This document shows, piece by piece, positions 45,190-52,796 of a stretch of DNA of 54,652 bases (position 1 is its first letter; the number at the start of each line of letters is the position of its first letter). Made by a program: the position numbers and the translations under genes. The notes under the pieces were generated by a model. The model was not told where the DNA came from. It worked only from the letters and a program-made list of their open reading frames with translations, and did no database searches. The DNA is from Chloroflexota bacterium (lineage in GTDB: Bacteria > Chloroflexota > Chloroflexia > Thermomicrobiales > UBA6265). The stretch spans positions 1-54,652 of the forward strand of contig JAFAEX010000015.1 in assembly GCA_023423795.1 (NCBI GenBank), written 5' to 3'.

Positions 45190-46863
45190 TCATTCGGCGA
45201 TCGACCAGTCCTGGATGTTCCAGTGGATATCCGTGTTCGGCCCCGGAATCACCCCTTCGACGCGCTTGTTGATGCCCCAGATCATGTTCTCCGACCACCA
45301 GAAGATGGTCGGCACGTCCTCGTTGAGGATCTTCGCCGCCTGGTGGTAGATCTCGCGGCGCTCCTCGATGTCCGGCGTGCCGCGCCCGGCGACGAACAGT
45401 TCGTCCAGTTCTTCGTTGCAGTAGTGGGTCGTGTTGCCGCCGTTCGGCGTCCAGTTGGCGCAGGCGTAGTAGGTCGAGGAGACGTCCGGGTCCAGCCCGT
45501 AGGCGCCCCCGCCGAACCAGGCGAGGTCGAAGTCCATGTCGTCCAGCACGCGCTGCTCGAAGGCGGACTCGTCCAGCGGCGTCAGCGTCACCTGCACGCC
45601 GATCTCCGCCATCTGCTGCTGGAAGACCGGCGCGCACAGCTCGACCGCCTGCGACCCCTGCTCCCAGATCAGCTCGATGGTCTGCGACGAGTCCCAGCCG
45701 GCCTCGGCCAGCAGCGCCTTCGCCCGCTCGGGGTCGTAGGCGTACTCGTCGAGGTCGTCGTACTGCGCCCACTCCGGGCCGATGATCGTCTGGTTGACCA
45801 GCCGCCCCTGACCCTTCAGCACCACGTCCATCAGCGCCTGCCGATCGACGCCGACCATGAACGCCTGGCGCACCCGCTTGTCGGTGATCCGGTCGTTCAT
45901 GATCGCGGTCTGGAAGATGCCGACGCCGGGGGTCGGCACGATGTTGACCACCTCGCTGGTCGCCAGCCGCTCGGCGTCGGCCGCGCTCAGCGCCTGCATC
46001 ACGTCCAGTTCGCCCGATTCCAGCGCGGCCAGTTGCGTCGCCGGCGCGGCGAGGCGGACGAAGACCTGGGCCAGCTTCGGCGAACCGAGGAAATAGTCGG
46101 GGTACGCCTCGGTGGCAACGTGCTGGTCCGGCACGTACTCGACGAAGCGGAACGGCCCCGTGCCCACCGTCGGGTTCTGGGCGAACGGGTGCTGGTCGAG
46201 CGCGGCCGGGTCGGCGTCGCCCAGCACGTGTTCGGGCAGGATCCAGACCAGCGAGTTGTTGTGCGCCGCCCCGACCAGGAAGGCGATGTTCGGCTGCTCC
46301 AGCACGATCTTGACCGTGTAGTCGTCCAGCATCTGGAGGCCGGGGATCTCGTCGCTCTCGCTGGCCCGGAAGGCCGCCGCCCCCTGGATCTGGGAAAGCT
46401 TGTTGTACTGGCTGGCCGCGACCGCTTCCAGCAGCGCCAGCCGGTAGGTGAAGATGACGTCGCGGGCCGTGAACGGCTCGCCGTCGTGCCAGGTCACCCC
46501 CTGCCGCAGCTTGAAGGTGAACTCCGAGGCATCCGGCGAGATCTCGAACTCCTCGGCGAGGTCCGGGACGAGGTTGTAGTCGGCGTCGAAACGGATGAGG
46601 CGGCTGAAGACCAGGTCGAAGACCTGCGTCTCCGCGCCGCCCGCCGCCCGGAAGGGCAGCCAGCTTCCCGACGGCTCGCTCTCGCCGCCGAGTTGGAGCA
46701 CGCCGCTCGGCGCGGCGTCCTGCCGGGCCAGGGCGCCGCGCCCTCCCGGCATCCCGATCCCGGCCAGCGCGCCGGCGGCCACCGCGCCGCCCACCAGCCG
46801 CCGCCGCCCGATGCGGCCGCGCTGCATCCGCTCGACCACCTCGCGGCCCCGTCCGTCGTCCAT
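45190..46863 (-). CDS. ABC transporter solute-binding protein, family 5
   Basis: The product has 557 residues. A Tat-like signal (GRRRLVGGAVAAGALAGIGMPGG) suggests folded export. SBP family 5 features: FDLVFSRLIRFDADYNLVPDLAEEFEISPDASEFTFKLRQGVTWHDGEPFTARDVIFTYRLA, and FQTAIMNDRITDKRVRQAFMVGVDRQALMDVVLKG. It captures peptides, or other large polar ligands, for the two permeases. It is the first gene of a six-gene operon. No ABC ATPase genes are in the window; they must come from elsewhere. Confidence 0.93.
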   Translation of the reverse strand: MDDGRGREVVERMQRGRIGRRRLVGGAVAAGALAGIGMPGGRGALARQDAAPSGVLQLGGESEPSGSWLPFRAAGGAETQVFDLVFSRLIRFDADYNLVPDLAEEFEISPDASEFTFKLRQGVTWHDGEPFTARDVIFTYRLALLEAVAASQYNKLSQIQGAAAFRASESDEIPGLQMLDDYTVKIVLEQPNIAFLVGAAHNNSLVWILPEHVLGDADPAALDQHPFAQNPTVGTGPFRFVEYVPDQHVATEAYPDYFLGSPKLAQVFVRLAAPATQLAALESGELDVMQALSAADAERLATSEVVNIVPTPGVGIFQTAIMNDRITDKRVRQAFMVGVDRQALMDVVLKGQGRLVNQTIIGPEWAQYDDLDEYAYDPERAKALLAEAGWDSSQTIELIWEQGSQAVELCAPVFQQQMAEIGVQVTLTPLDESAFEQRVLDDMDFDLAWFGGGAYGLDPDVSSTYYACANWTPNGGNTTHYCNEELDELFVAGRGTPDIEERREIYHQAAKILNEDVPTIFWWSENMIWGINKRVEGVIPGPNTDIHWNIQDWSIAE

Positions 46864-46984
46864 GCCGACCTCCTTCGCTCGACTGCCCGTCCTGCCGGTG
46901 GTGTGCCCGAACCGCCCCGTGGACGCCCGTCCCGGGAGCCGGCACCGTTGCCGCTGGGTGCGCCGTCGCCGCCGACGGTGTGCG

Positions 46985-46999
46985 AGATGTAAGACATCT
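46985..46999 (-). promoter_or_regulatory. FadR-subfamily operator AGATGT-AAG-ACATCT
   Basis: This is a perfect 6-3-6 palindrome with the GT-N3-AC spacing known for FadR/PdhR-type GntR proteins. It begins seven bases past the -10 box, covering the expected transcript start; this position suits repression by the GntR protein of the same operon. Confidence 0.75.
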
Positions 47000-47006
47000 G
47001 ACAGGG

Positions 47007-47035
47007 ATCATGCCGGGCCGGTCCCCGTTCGTCAA
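47007..47035 (-). promoter_or_regulatory. Promoter of the ABC/GntR operon (TTGACG-N17-CATGAT)
   Basis: On the minus strand, TTGACG (47030-47035) and CATGAT (47007-47012) are separated by exactly 17 bases. The first codon of the operon is about 140 bp downstream, so the mRNA leader is long. Confidence 0.65.
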
Positions 47036-47086
47036 TCCCCCGTCCGCCGCCCGGCGTTCGTGCTGATGCGCGGGACGGGCATTCCC

Positions 47087-47115
47087 ATGACGTTGCGAAG
47101 CGTCTGCCCTATACT
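47087..47115 (+). promoter_or_regulatory. Promoter of the GGDEF gene (ATGACG-N17-TATACT)
   Basis: ATGACG (47087-47092) and TATACT (47110-47115) are separated by 17 bases. The TTG start of the diguanylate cyclase gene is 55 bp downstream. This promoter is back to back with the ABC operon promoter. Confidence 0.55.
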
Positions 47116-47170
47116 GTTGGCACTCTGACGAACGTCGTCCGCTCTGCCATCGAGCCGGCGGGGAGCCATC

Positions 47171-49462
47171 TTGCAGATCGACGCCGCTGGCGCCGGGACC
47201 AACGGCTCCGGCGCCCCGACCGCCGACCACGCGACCCCGTCCGGCCCACCCCGTACGGGGATTGGGGCCCCCATGCCCCCGATCCCGTGCGAGGGCGACG
47301 CCGCGCCCCGGCTCGCCGACGGTCTCGCCGCGGTCTGCCGCTGGCTCGAATCCCGGCTCGACCGGGCGGCCTGCGCCGTCCTGCTCGGCGACGGCCACGA
47401 TGGCGCCGCCCGCGTCGTCGCCGCCTCCCCACGCTTCCCGGACGCCGCCTCGGTCCTCGCCGCCGCACGTGCGCTGCTGCCGGCCCGTTCCCATGCCGGT
47501 GCTGGCGTCCCGGCCATCGCGGTCATCGACCTTGCGGGCCGGGCGGAGGCGTCGTCGGTCTGGCCGATCGGGCTGGCCGGTATCCGGGCGCTCTGGGCGC
47601 TCCCCTTCGGCGACGCGGCCGAACGTGACGCCGGGCCGGGCATGCTCGTCGTGCTGCGCGAAAACGAGCGGCCGCCGGCCGAAGCCGAAGCCGCCGCGCT
47701 GCGCGACGCGGCGGTGCTGGCGGCGCTGGCCGTGCGCGGGACCCGGGCCACGGCGGCCGCCGCCGAGGTTGAAACCAGATACGCCGCGCTCGTCGATCAA
47801 CTGCCCGGCATCGTCTACATCGAGCACCTCGAAGGCGACGCCGACTTCTTCATCAGCGACGCCGCCGAGACGATCCTCGGCTACGCCGCCGCCGACCTCG
47901 TCGCCGGCAATCCCTCCTGGATCTCCCTCATCCATCCCGACGACGACGACCGGGTGGAGCAGGCCGCCCGCCGCTCGGACGCCGACGGCGGTCCGTTCGA
48001 CGAGGTGTACCGGATGGTCGCCCGCGACGGCGGGGTCGTCTGGATCCGCAACCAGGCGGTGCTCGTCCGCGCCGAGGACGGCACGCCGCTGTACTGGCAC
48101 GGGGTGGCCATCGACCTCACCCGCCAGCGGCAGGCCGAGGAGCGGCTGGCCCACCTCGCCCACCACGACGCGCTGACCGGGTTGCCGAACCGGGCGCTGT
48201 TCGCCGAGCGCCTCGCGGCGGCGATGGCGCGGGCGCGGGACGGCGGCGACGCCGTCGCCGTGCTGTTCATCGACCTCGACGGTTTCAAGAACCTCAACGA
48301 CGGGCTCGGCCACGACGTCGGCGACCGCGTGCTGACGGAAGCCAGTTCCCGGCTGCGTGCACGCCTGCGCCCGGCGGACACGCTTGCCCGCTTCGGCGGC
48401 GACGAGTTCGTGGCGTTGCTCGACGGCGTGTCCGGCGTCGCCGAGGCGGCGGCCATCGCCGACGACCTGCTGGCCGCCCTGCAGCCGCCGCTCGTGGTCG
48501 ATGGCTGCGTCACCCACGTCACCGGCAGCGTCGGGGTCGCCATCACCGACGACGGCACGACCGACCCGGCCGACCTGCTGCGCCAGGCCGACGTCGCGCT
48601 CTACGAGGCAAAGGCCGCCGGGCGCGCCGCCCGCGCCGTGTACGCGCCGGCGCTGGCGCTGCCGGTGCTGGCCCGCGAGCGCTGGGAAACCGACCTGCGG
48701 CAGGCGGTCGCCCGCGGCGACCTGCTGCTCCACTACCAGCCGGAAGTCGATCTTTCCACCGGTCGCATAGCCCGGCTGGAAGCGCTGGTGCGCTGGCTGC
48801 ACCCGAGGTTGGGGCTGCTCCATCCGGCGAACTTCGTGCGCCTCGCCGAGGAGACCGGGCTGATCGTGCCGCTGGGCCGCTGGGTGCTGCGCGAGGCCTG
48901 CCGGCAGGTGCGCGCCTGGCAGGACGCCACCGGGCAGCCGCTCGGCGTCTGCGTCAACATGTCGGCCCGCGAGTTCTGCCAGGTCTCGCTGGTGGACGAC
49001 ATCGCGCAGGTGCTGGCCGAGGCCGGTCTGGCCGCCAGCGCGCTCGAACTGCACATCGCGGAGACGACCGCCGCGGTGGCCTCCCGCGACACCGTGCGGC
49101 GGCTGCGCGAACTCGGGGTGCGGGTCGTGATCGACGACTTCGGCAAGGCCTACCCGACGCTCGGCGGGTTGCAGGACCTGGAGTTCGACGGGCTGCGGAT
49201 CGACCGCTCGTTCGTCGCCGGGCTGGGCGCGGACCGCCGCAGCCACGCCCTCGTGCGCGCGATCGCCTCGCTCGGCCACGACTCCGAGATGGCGGTGGCG
49301 GCCAAGGGGATCGAGACCGACGACCAGGTCGCGATCCTGCGCCAACTCGGCATCGACTTCGGGCAGGGCTTCGCGCTCGCCCCGCCGATGGAAGCCGCCG
49401 CCGTCGGCGAATTGCTCGCCTCGGGCGTCGGCGCCTCCGGCGAGCCCGGCGATGGCGCGTAA
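47171..49462 (+). CDS. PAS-GGDEF protein with degenerate EAL domain
   Basis: The product has 763 residues: GAF-like N-terminal region (~45-185), PAS/PAC (~200-318), GGDEF (~325-490) and EAL (~505-750). The cyclase site RFGGDEF (409-413) is intact, with the RxxD inhibitory site at 400-403 at the right spacing. The EAL half keeps EAL (537-539), Asn596, Glu631 and the DD of DDFG (655-656). However, the usual Lys of LKID is Arg676, the Glu of the AEGVE motif is Lys712 (AKGIE), and loop 6 reads DDFGKAYPTL. It therefore probably makes c-di-GMP and no longer degrades it. TTG 47171 follows GGGGAG. Confidence 0.92.
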   Translation: MQIDAAGAGTNGSGAPTADHATPSGPPRTGIGAPMPPIPCEGDAAPRLADGLAAVCRWLESRLDRAACAVLLGDGHDGAARVVAASPRFPDAASVLAAARALLPARSHAGAGVPAIAVIDLAGRAEASSVWPIGLAGIRALWALPFGDAAERDAGPGMLVVLRENERPPAEAEAAALRDAAVLAALAVRGTRATAAAAEVETRYAALVDQLPGIVYIEHLEGDADFFISDAAETILGYAAADLVAGNPSWISLIHPDDDDRVEQAARRSDADGGPFDEVYRMVARDGGVVWIRNQAVLVRAEDGTPLYWHGVAIDLTRQRQAEERLAHLAHHDALTGLPNRALFAERLAAAMARARDGGDAVAVLFIDLDGFKNLNDGLGHDVGDRVLTEASSRLRARLRPADTLARFGGDEFVALLDGVSGVAEAAAIADDLLAALQPPLVVDGCVTHVTGSVGVAITDDGTTDPADLLRQADVALYEAKAAGRAARAVYAPALALPVLARERWETDLRQAVARGDLLLHYQPEVDLSTGRIARLEALVRWLHPRLGLLHPANFVRLAEETGLIVPLGRWVLREACRQVRAWQDATGQPLGVCVNMSAREFCQVSLVDDIAQVLAEAGLAASALELHIAETTAAVASRDTVRRLRELGVRVVIDDFGKAYPTLGGLQDLEFDGLRIDRSFVAGLGADRRSHALVRAIASLGHDSEMAVAAKGIETDDQVAILRQLGIDFGQGFALAPPMEAAAVGELLASGVGASGEPGDGA

Positions 49463-49508
49463 CCCGCGGAGCCGCCCTCGACTCGCACCCCCGGCGCCGC
49501 CCTCCGCT

Positions 49509-49633
49509 CGTCATCCCGAGCCGGTCCCAACCGTCATCCCAAGCTCCACCCCGTCATCCCGAGCCCGTCGAGGGATCTCGTTCATCGATTCGCGGCGTCG
49601 AGCAGTCGAGAAGCGGCGAAGGCTCGGGATGAC
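49509..49633. repeat. Repeat B, copy 4 (decayed right arm)
   Basis: The left arm 49552-49580 is intact (GTCATCCCGAGCCCGTCGAG...), but the right arm keeps only GGCTCGGGATGAC (49621-49633). Two partial left-arm units precede it (49509-49551). It starts 46 bp after the GGDEF-EAL stop. The rest of 49463-49834 shows nothing else. Confidence 0.8.
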
Positions 49634-49834
49634 CGGTGAATCGGCGCCGAACGGCGCCCGCTCATCCCTCCCTCGCGATCGTGCGAAGCACCGCGCCGCC
49701 CCGCCTGTCGAACGGTGGGGCGATTCAGCGACAACCCACGGGCGGCGGAGCGACGCGCGCCCGTTCGATGCAAAGAGCCGGCCACCCCTGACGGCCAGCG
49801 TGGCCGCAGGGCGTGGCGCAGGAGACCGATACCG

Positions 49835-50332
49835 ATGATGGACGGACCACTCGTCTGGCTAACCGTGCTGGCCGCCCTCGGCTGCGGGCTGATCGCCGGC
49901 GCGTTCTTCGCGTTCTCGTCGTTCGTGATGCCGGCCCTCGGGCGGTTGCCCGCGGCGCAGGGCATCGCGGCCATGCAATCGATCAACGTCCTGGCGGTGA
50001 CGCCGGCGTTCATGATCGCCCTGTTCGGGACGGCCCTGACCTGCCTTGCGCTGGTCGTCGCCGCCGCGCGCGCCTGGGGCGAGCCCGGCGCCGCATGGTT
50101 GCTCGCGGGCGGCCTCGTCTACCTCGTCGGCGTGGTCGTGGTGACGATTGCCTGCAACGTGCCGCGCAACAACGCGCTGGCCGCCGCCGATCCCGCGGGC
50201 ACCGCGGGCGCGGCGGCGTGGGCGCGCTACCTGTCCGAATGGACGGCCTGGAACACCGTGCGCGCCGTGGCCTCGCTGGCGGCGCTGCTCGCCTTCGTCC
50301 TCGCGCTGGCCGGTAGTCAGCCCTCGTCGTAG
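49835..50332 (+). CDS. DUF1772 (anthrone-oxygenase-like) membrane protein
   Basis: The product has 165 residues with four predicted membrane helices. The family pattern is present: LAALGCGLIAGAFFAFSSFVMPALGRLPAAQGIAAMQSIN, the central helices, VTIACNVPRNNALA, and YLSEWTAWNTVRAVASLAA. Members are annotated from a fungal anthrone oxygenase, but bacterial roles are unknown. ATG 49835 follows CAGGAG. Its last 16 bases overlap the 3' end of the convergent WYL gene. Confidence 0.85.
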   Translation: MMDGPLVWLTVLAALGCGLIAGAFFAFSSFVMPALGRLPAAQGIAAMQSINVLAVTPAFMIALFGTALTCLALVVAAARAWGEPGAAWLLAGGLVYLVGVVVVTIACNVPRNNALAAADPAGTAGAAAWARYLSEWTAWNTVRAVASLAALLAFVLALAGSQPSS

Positions 50333-51294
50333 AAGGCCGCCATGGTGCGCGCGGCGTCGGCCATGCGGCGGCGCAGGTCCGCCGGCGCGAGCACCTCGAT
50401 CTCGGGGCCGAAGCGCAGCAGTTGGTCGGTGGCCACGTCTTCGCTCTCGAAGGGGACGGTGGTCCGCACCCAGCCGTCGGGATCGGGCGGCGCGGCGCTG
50501 TCCATCGCGACGCTCGCCACCCACGGGTCGGCGAGGTGGGGCAGCAGCGCCATCCCGCGCGGCGAGATGCGGACCTCGGCGCGGCCGCCCTGCATCTCGG
50601 CGAGGAACGCGGCCGATGCGTCGCGCCAGTACACCGCGAGGTCGAACCCCTCGGGCCGCTCGAACCGGCCGGCGACGTCGTCCAGCGATTCGATGCGGGA
50701 AACGCGGTAGGTCCGCGGGCCGTCGCCGTCCGCAGGCCGCGCCACGAGGTACCAGACGCCGCCCTTGAGCACGAGGCCGAGCGGGTTGATCGCGCGGTCG
50801 CGCGCGCTGCCGCGCCGGCCGTACCGCATCCGCAGCGGCCGTTGCTCCCAGACGGCAGCGGCGACCGCCGCGAGGTGGGGCGGCCGGTCCTCCGGGCGGA
50901 ACCAGCCCGGCGCGTCGAGCAGGAACCGCTCGCGGGCGAGGGTCGCGCTTTCGCGCAGCCCTGGCGGCAGCGCGGCCAGCACCTTGAGTTCGGCCGTCGC
51001 GAGCATCGCGCCGAGGCCGAGTTCGGCCGCCGGGCCGGGCAGCCCGGCGAGGAACAGCGCCCCGGCCTCCTCTTCGGTCAGGCCGGTGAGGCGCGTCCGG
51101 TAGCCGTCGAGCAGGGCGTAGCCGCCGGTCGGGCCGGGATCGCCGTAGACGGGGATCCCGGCGGCCGACAGCGCGTCGATGTCGCGGTAGATCGTGCGCA
51201 CCGAGACGCCGGCCTCGTCGGCCAGTTCGCGGGCGGTCATCCGCCCGCGGGTCTGGAGCAGCAGCAGGATCGACAGCAAGCGGCTCGAACGCAT
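50317..51294 (-). CDS. YafY/DeoR-type HTH and WYL-domain regulator
   Basis: The product has 325 residues. The helix-turn-helix is at the N-terminus (RLLSILLLLQTRGRMTARELADEAGVSVRTIYRDIDALSAAGIPVYGD). A WYL domain follows (LRMRYGRRGSARDRAINPLGLVLKGGVWYLVARPADG), then a C-terminal WCX part. The wedge motif reads WYL exactly. Such regulators bind small ligands or nucleic acid through WYL. It is divergent from the F420 oxidoreductase gene, its likely target. Confidence 0.92.
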   Translation of the reverse strand: MRSSRLLSILLLLQTRGRMTARELADEAGVSVRTIYRDIDALSAAGIPVYGDPGPTGGYALLDGYRTRLTGLTEEEAGALFLAGLPGPAAELGLGAMLATAELKVLAALPPGLRESATLARERFLLDAPGWFRPEDRPPHLAAVAAAVWEQRPLRMRYGRRGSARDRAINPLGLVLKGGVWYLVARPADGDGPRTYRVSRIESLDDVAGRFERPEGFDLAVYWRDASAAFLAEMQGGRAEVRISPRGMALLPHLADPWVASVAMDSAAPPDPDGWVRTTVPFESEDVATDQLLRFGPEIEVLAPADLRRRMADAARTMAAFYDEG

Positions 51295-51317
51295 GCCGGC
51301 AGTGTCCCACGAAAATG

Positions 51318-51334
51318 CTGACGAATGGTGTCAG
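51318..51334. promoter_or_regulatory. Candidate WYL operator CTGAC-N7-GTCAG
   Basis: This inverted repeat lies in the 133-bp gap between the divergent WYL and LLM genes, 24 bp from the WYL start. GATACT (51345-51350) could be the -10 box of the LLM gene. Confidence 0.45.
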
Positions 51335-51427
51335 GGTTGCCGGGGATACTCGATGCCGACTGGCGAGGCGTCGTCCGGGAATCGTCGCCACGGGACAGCC
51401 GGACGCGCCATCGGGAAGGAGCATCAA

Positions 51428-52273
51428 TTGAAGTACGGCTTCGTGATCCCCAAGGGCGACCCGCGCACGGTCGCCACCTTGGCCCGCGAACTCGAGGACG
51501 CCGGCTGGGACGGCGCGTTCTATTGGGACGGCATGAGCCTGACCGGGGATTTCGCCTGGGACGTCTACGACCCGTGGGTCGTCATGGCGGCGATGGCGAT
51601 GACCACCGAGCGGGTGCGCCTCGGCGCGATCGTCACCCCGCCGTCGCGCCGGCGGCCGTGGAAACTGGCGCGGGAGACGATGACGCTCGACCGCCTTTCG
51701 AACGGGCGGCTGGTGGTGCCGGTCGGGCTCGGCGCGATCGACGACCAGGGGTTCGGCAACGTCGGCGAAGCGACCGACCGCCGGACGCGGGCGGAATTGC
51801 TGGACGAAAGCCTCGCCATCCTGGACGGGCTCTGGAGCGGCGAGCCGTTCGCCTTCGAGGGCCAGCACTACCGGTTCGGGGAGATGGCGTTCCAGCCGAC
51901 CCCCGTGCAGCGCCCCCGCCCTCCCGTCTGGGTCGTGGCCGCCTGGCCGTACCCGAAATCGCTGGCGCGCGCGATCCGCTACGACGGCATCCTCGCCAAC
52001 TTCCCCGATGGGTCCGGCGGGCAGGGCGACGCCACCCCGGAGCGGTACGCCACCCTCGCCGCCTGGGTCGCCGAGAATCGAACGGAACCGGGGCCGTTCG
52101 ACATCATCGCCGAAGGGGTGACGCCCGCCGGCGACCCGGGCGCGGCCGCCGAACGGGTCCGCCCCTACGCGGAAGCCGGCTGCACCTGGTGGATCGAGTC
52201 GCCTTGGCAGGCGCCGAACGAGGTGGACGACCTGCGGCGCCGCATTGCCGCCGGACCGCCGCGGCTCGGATAA
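51428..52273 (+). CDS. LLM-class F420-dependent oxidoreductase
   Basis: The product has 281 residues with a TIM barrel: MKYGFVIPKGDPRTVATLARELEDAGWDGAFYWD, VRLGAIVTPPSRRRPWKLARETMTLDRLSNGRLVVPVGLG, RRTRAELLDESLAILDGLWSGEPFAFEGQHYRF and PPVWVVAAWPYPKSLARAIRYDGI. It is not close to the other LLM protein at 34410. The TTG start at 51428 has GGAAGGA seven bases upstream. Control by the divergent WYL protein is likely. Confidence 0.9.
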   Translation: MKYGFVIPKGDPRTVATLARELEDAGWDGAFYWDGMSLTGDFAWDVYDPWVVMAAMAMTTERVRLGAIVTPPSRRRPWKLARETMTLDRLSNGRLVVPVGLGAIDDQGFGNVGEATDRRTRAELLDESLAILDGLWSGEPFAFEGQHYRFGEMAFQPTPVQRPRPPVWVVAAWPYPKSLARAIRYDGILANFPDGSGGQGDATPERYATLAAWVAENRTEPGPFDIIAEGVTPAGDPGAAAERVRPYAEAGCTWWIESPWQAPNEVDDLRRRIAAGPPRLG

Positions 52274-52796
52274 CGGCCGTCCGGATCGAGATAGGCGCCG
52301 TGCTTCGCTGATGCGAGCACTGAACGTTCCCCGCCCCGGGCGGGCGTGGCCCGCGTACGGATCAACGGCGCGACCGCCATCATCCGCGAGCAACGCACGG
52401 CGCTGATCTCGGGCACGTCATGCGAGAGCCGGCCGATCGGTCTGGAACCGCCGTCGCCGGCCCGGTTTATTCGGTATTTATTCGCCGATTATTCGGCGGC
52501 GGTTTTCCCATGACCATGCGGAAACCGGGTTTCTTCGGCAACCCCCTGCCACGCGCCCGGGCGCACCGGGGTGGCCGCGTCCGGGAAAAGGTGTCGGGCA
52601 TCGAGGCTGGAAGGGAGGAGCGAACAAACTCCAAATCGAGCATGAAGCCGCGTACGTATGCGGCGTTCCACGACCGGACACATGCCGAAAAAATACCGAA
52701 TAGATGCCGAATAAATACCGAAGAAATGGGCGGTGCAGGGTCCCACCGGTTTCCGCCGTGCGCGGTGGCGCCCGGTTCGATCGGCCGGATCTCGTG
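52274..52796. other. 523-bp gap with an AT-rich inverted-repeat element
   Basis: No plausible gene is found. Two AT-rich islands (52465-52510, 52680-52728) stand out strongly; they are described separately. GCGACCGCCATCAT (52370-52383) is a relic of the A-type repeat end. Confidence 0.6.
52470..52725. repeat. Repeat E: AT-rich inverted and direct repeats (iteron-like)
   Basis: TTCGGTATTTATTCG (52470-52484) is an exact reverse complement of 52708-52722. The likeness extends about 40 bases with changes. On the right side two direct 22-bp units are adjacent (52682-52703 and 52704-52725; ATGCCGAAAAAATACCGAAT and ATGCCGAATAAATACCGAAG for the first 20 bases). The layout resembles terminal inverted repeats of a ~260-bp MITE-like element, or a cluster of binding sites. 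Confidence 0.75.

Noticed and set aside
45167..49345. A 1392-codon open frame on the minus strand
   Set aside because: It runs opposite the GGDEF-EAL gene and out of frame through the solute-binding protein gene. It has no recognisable domain and is a by-product of high GC content.
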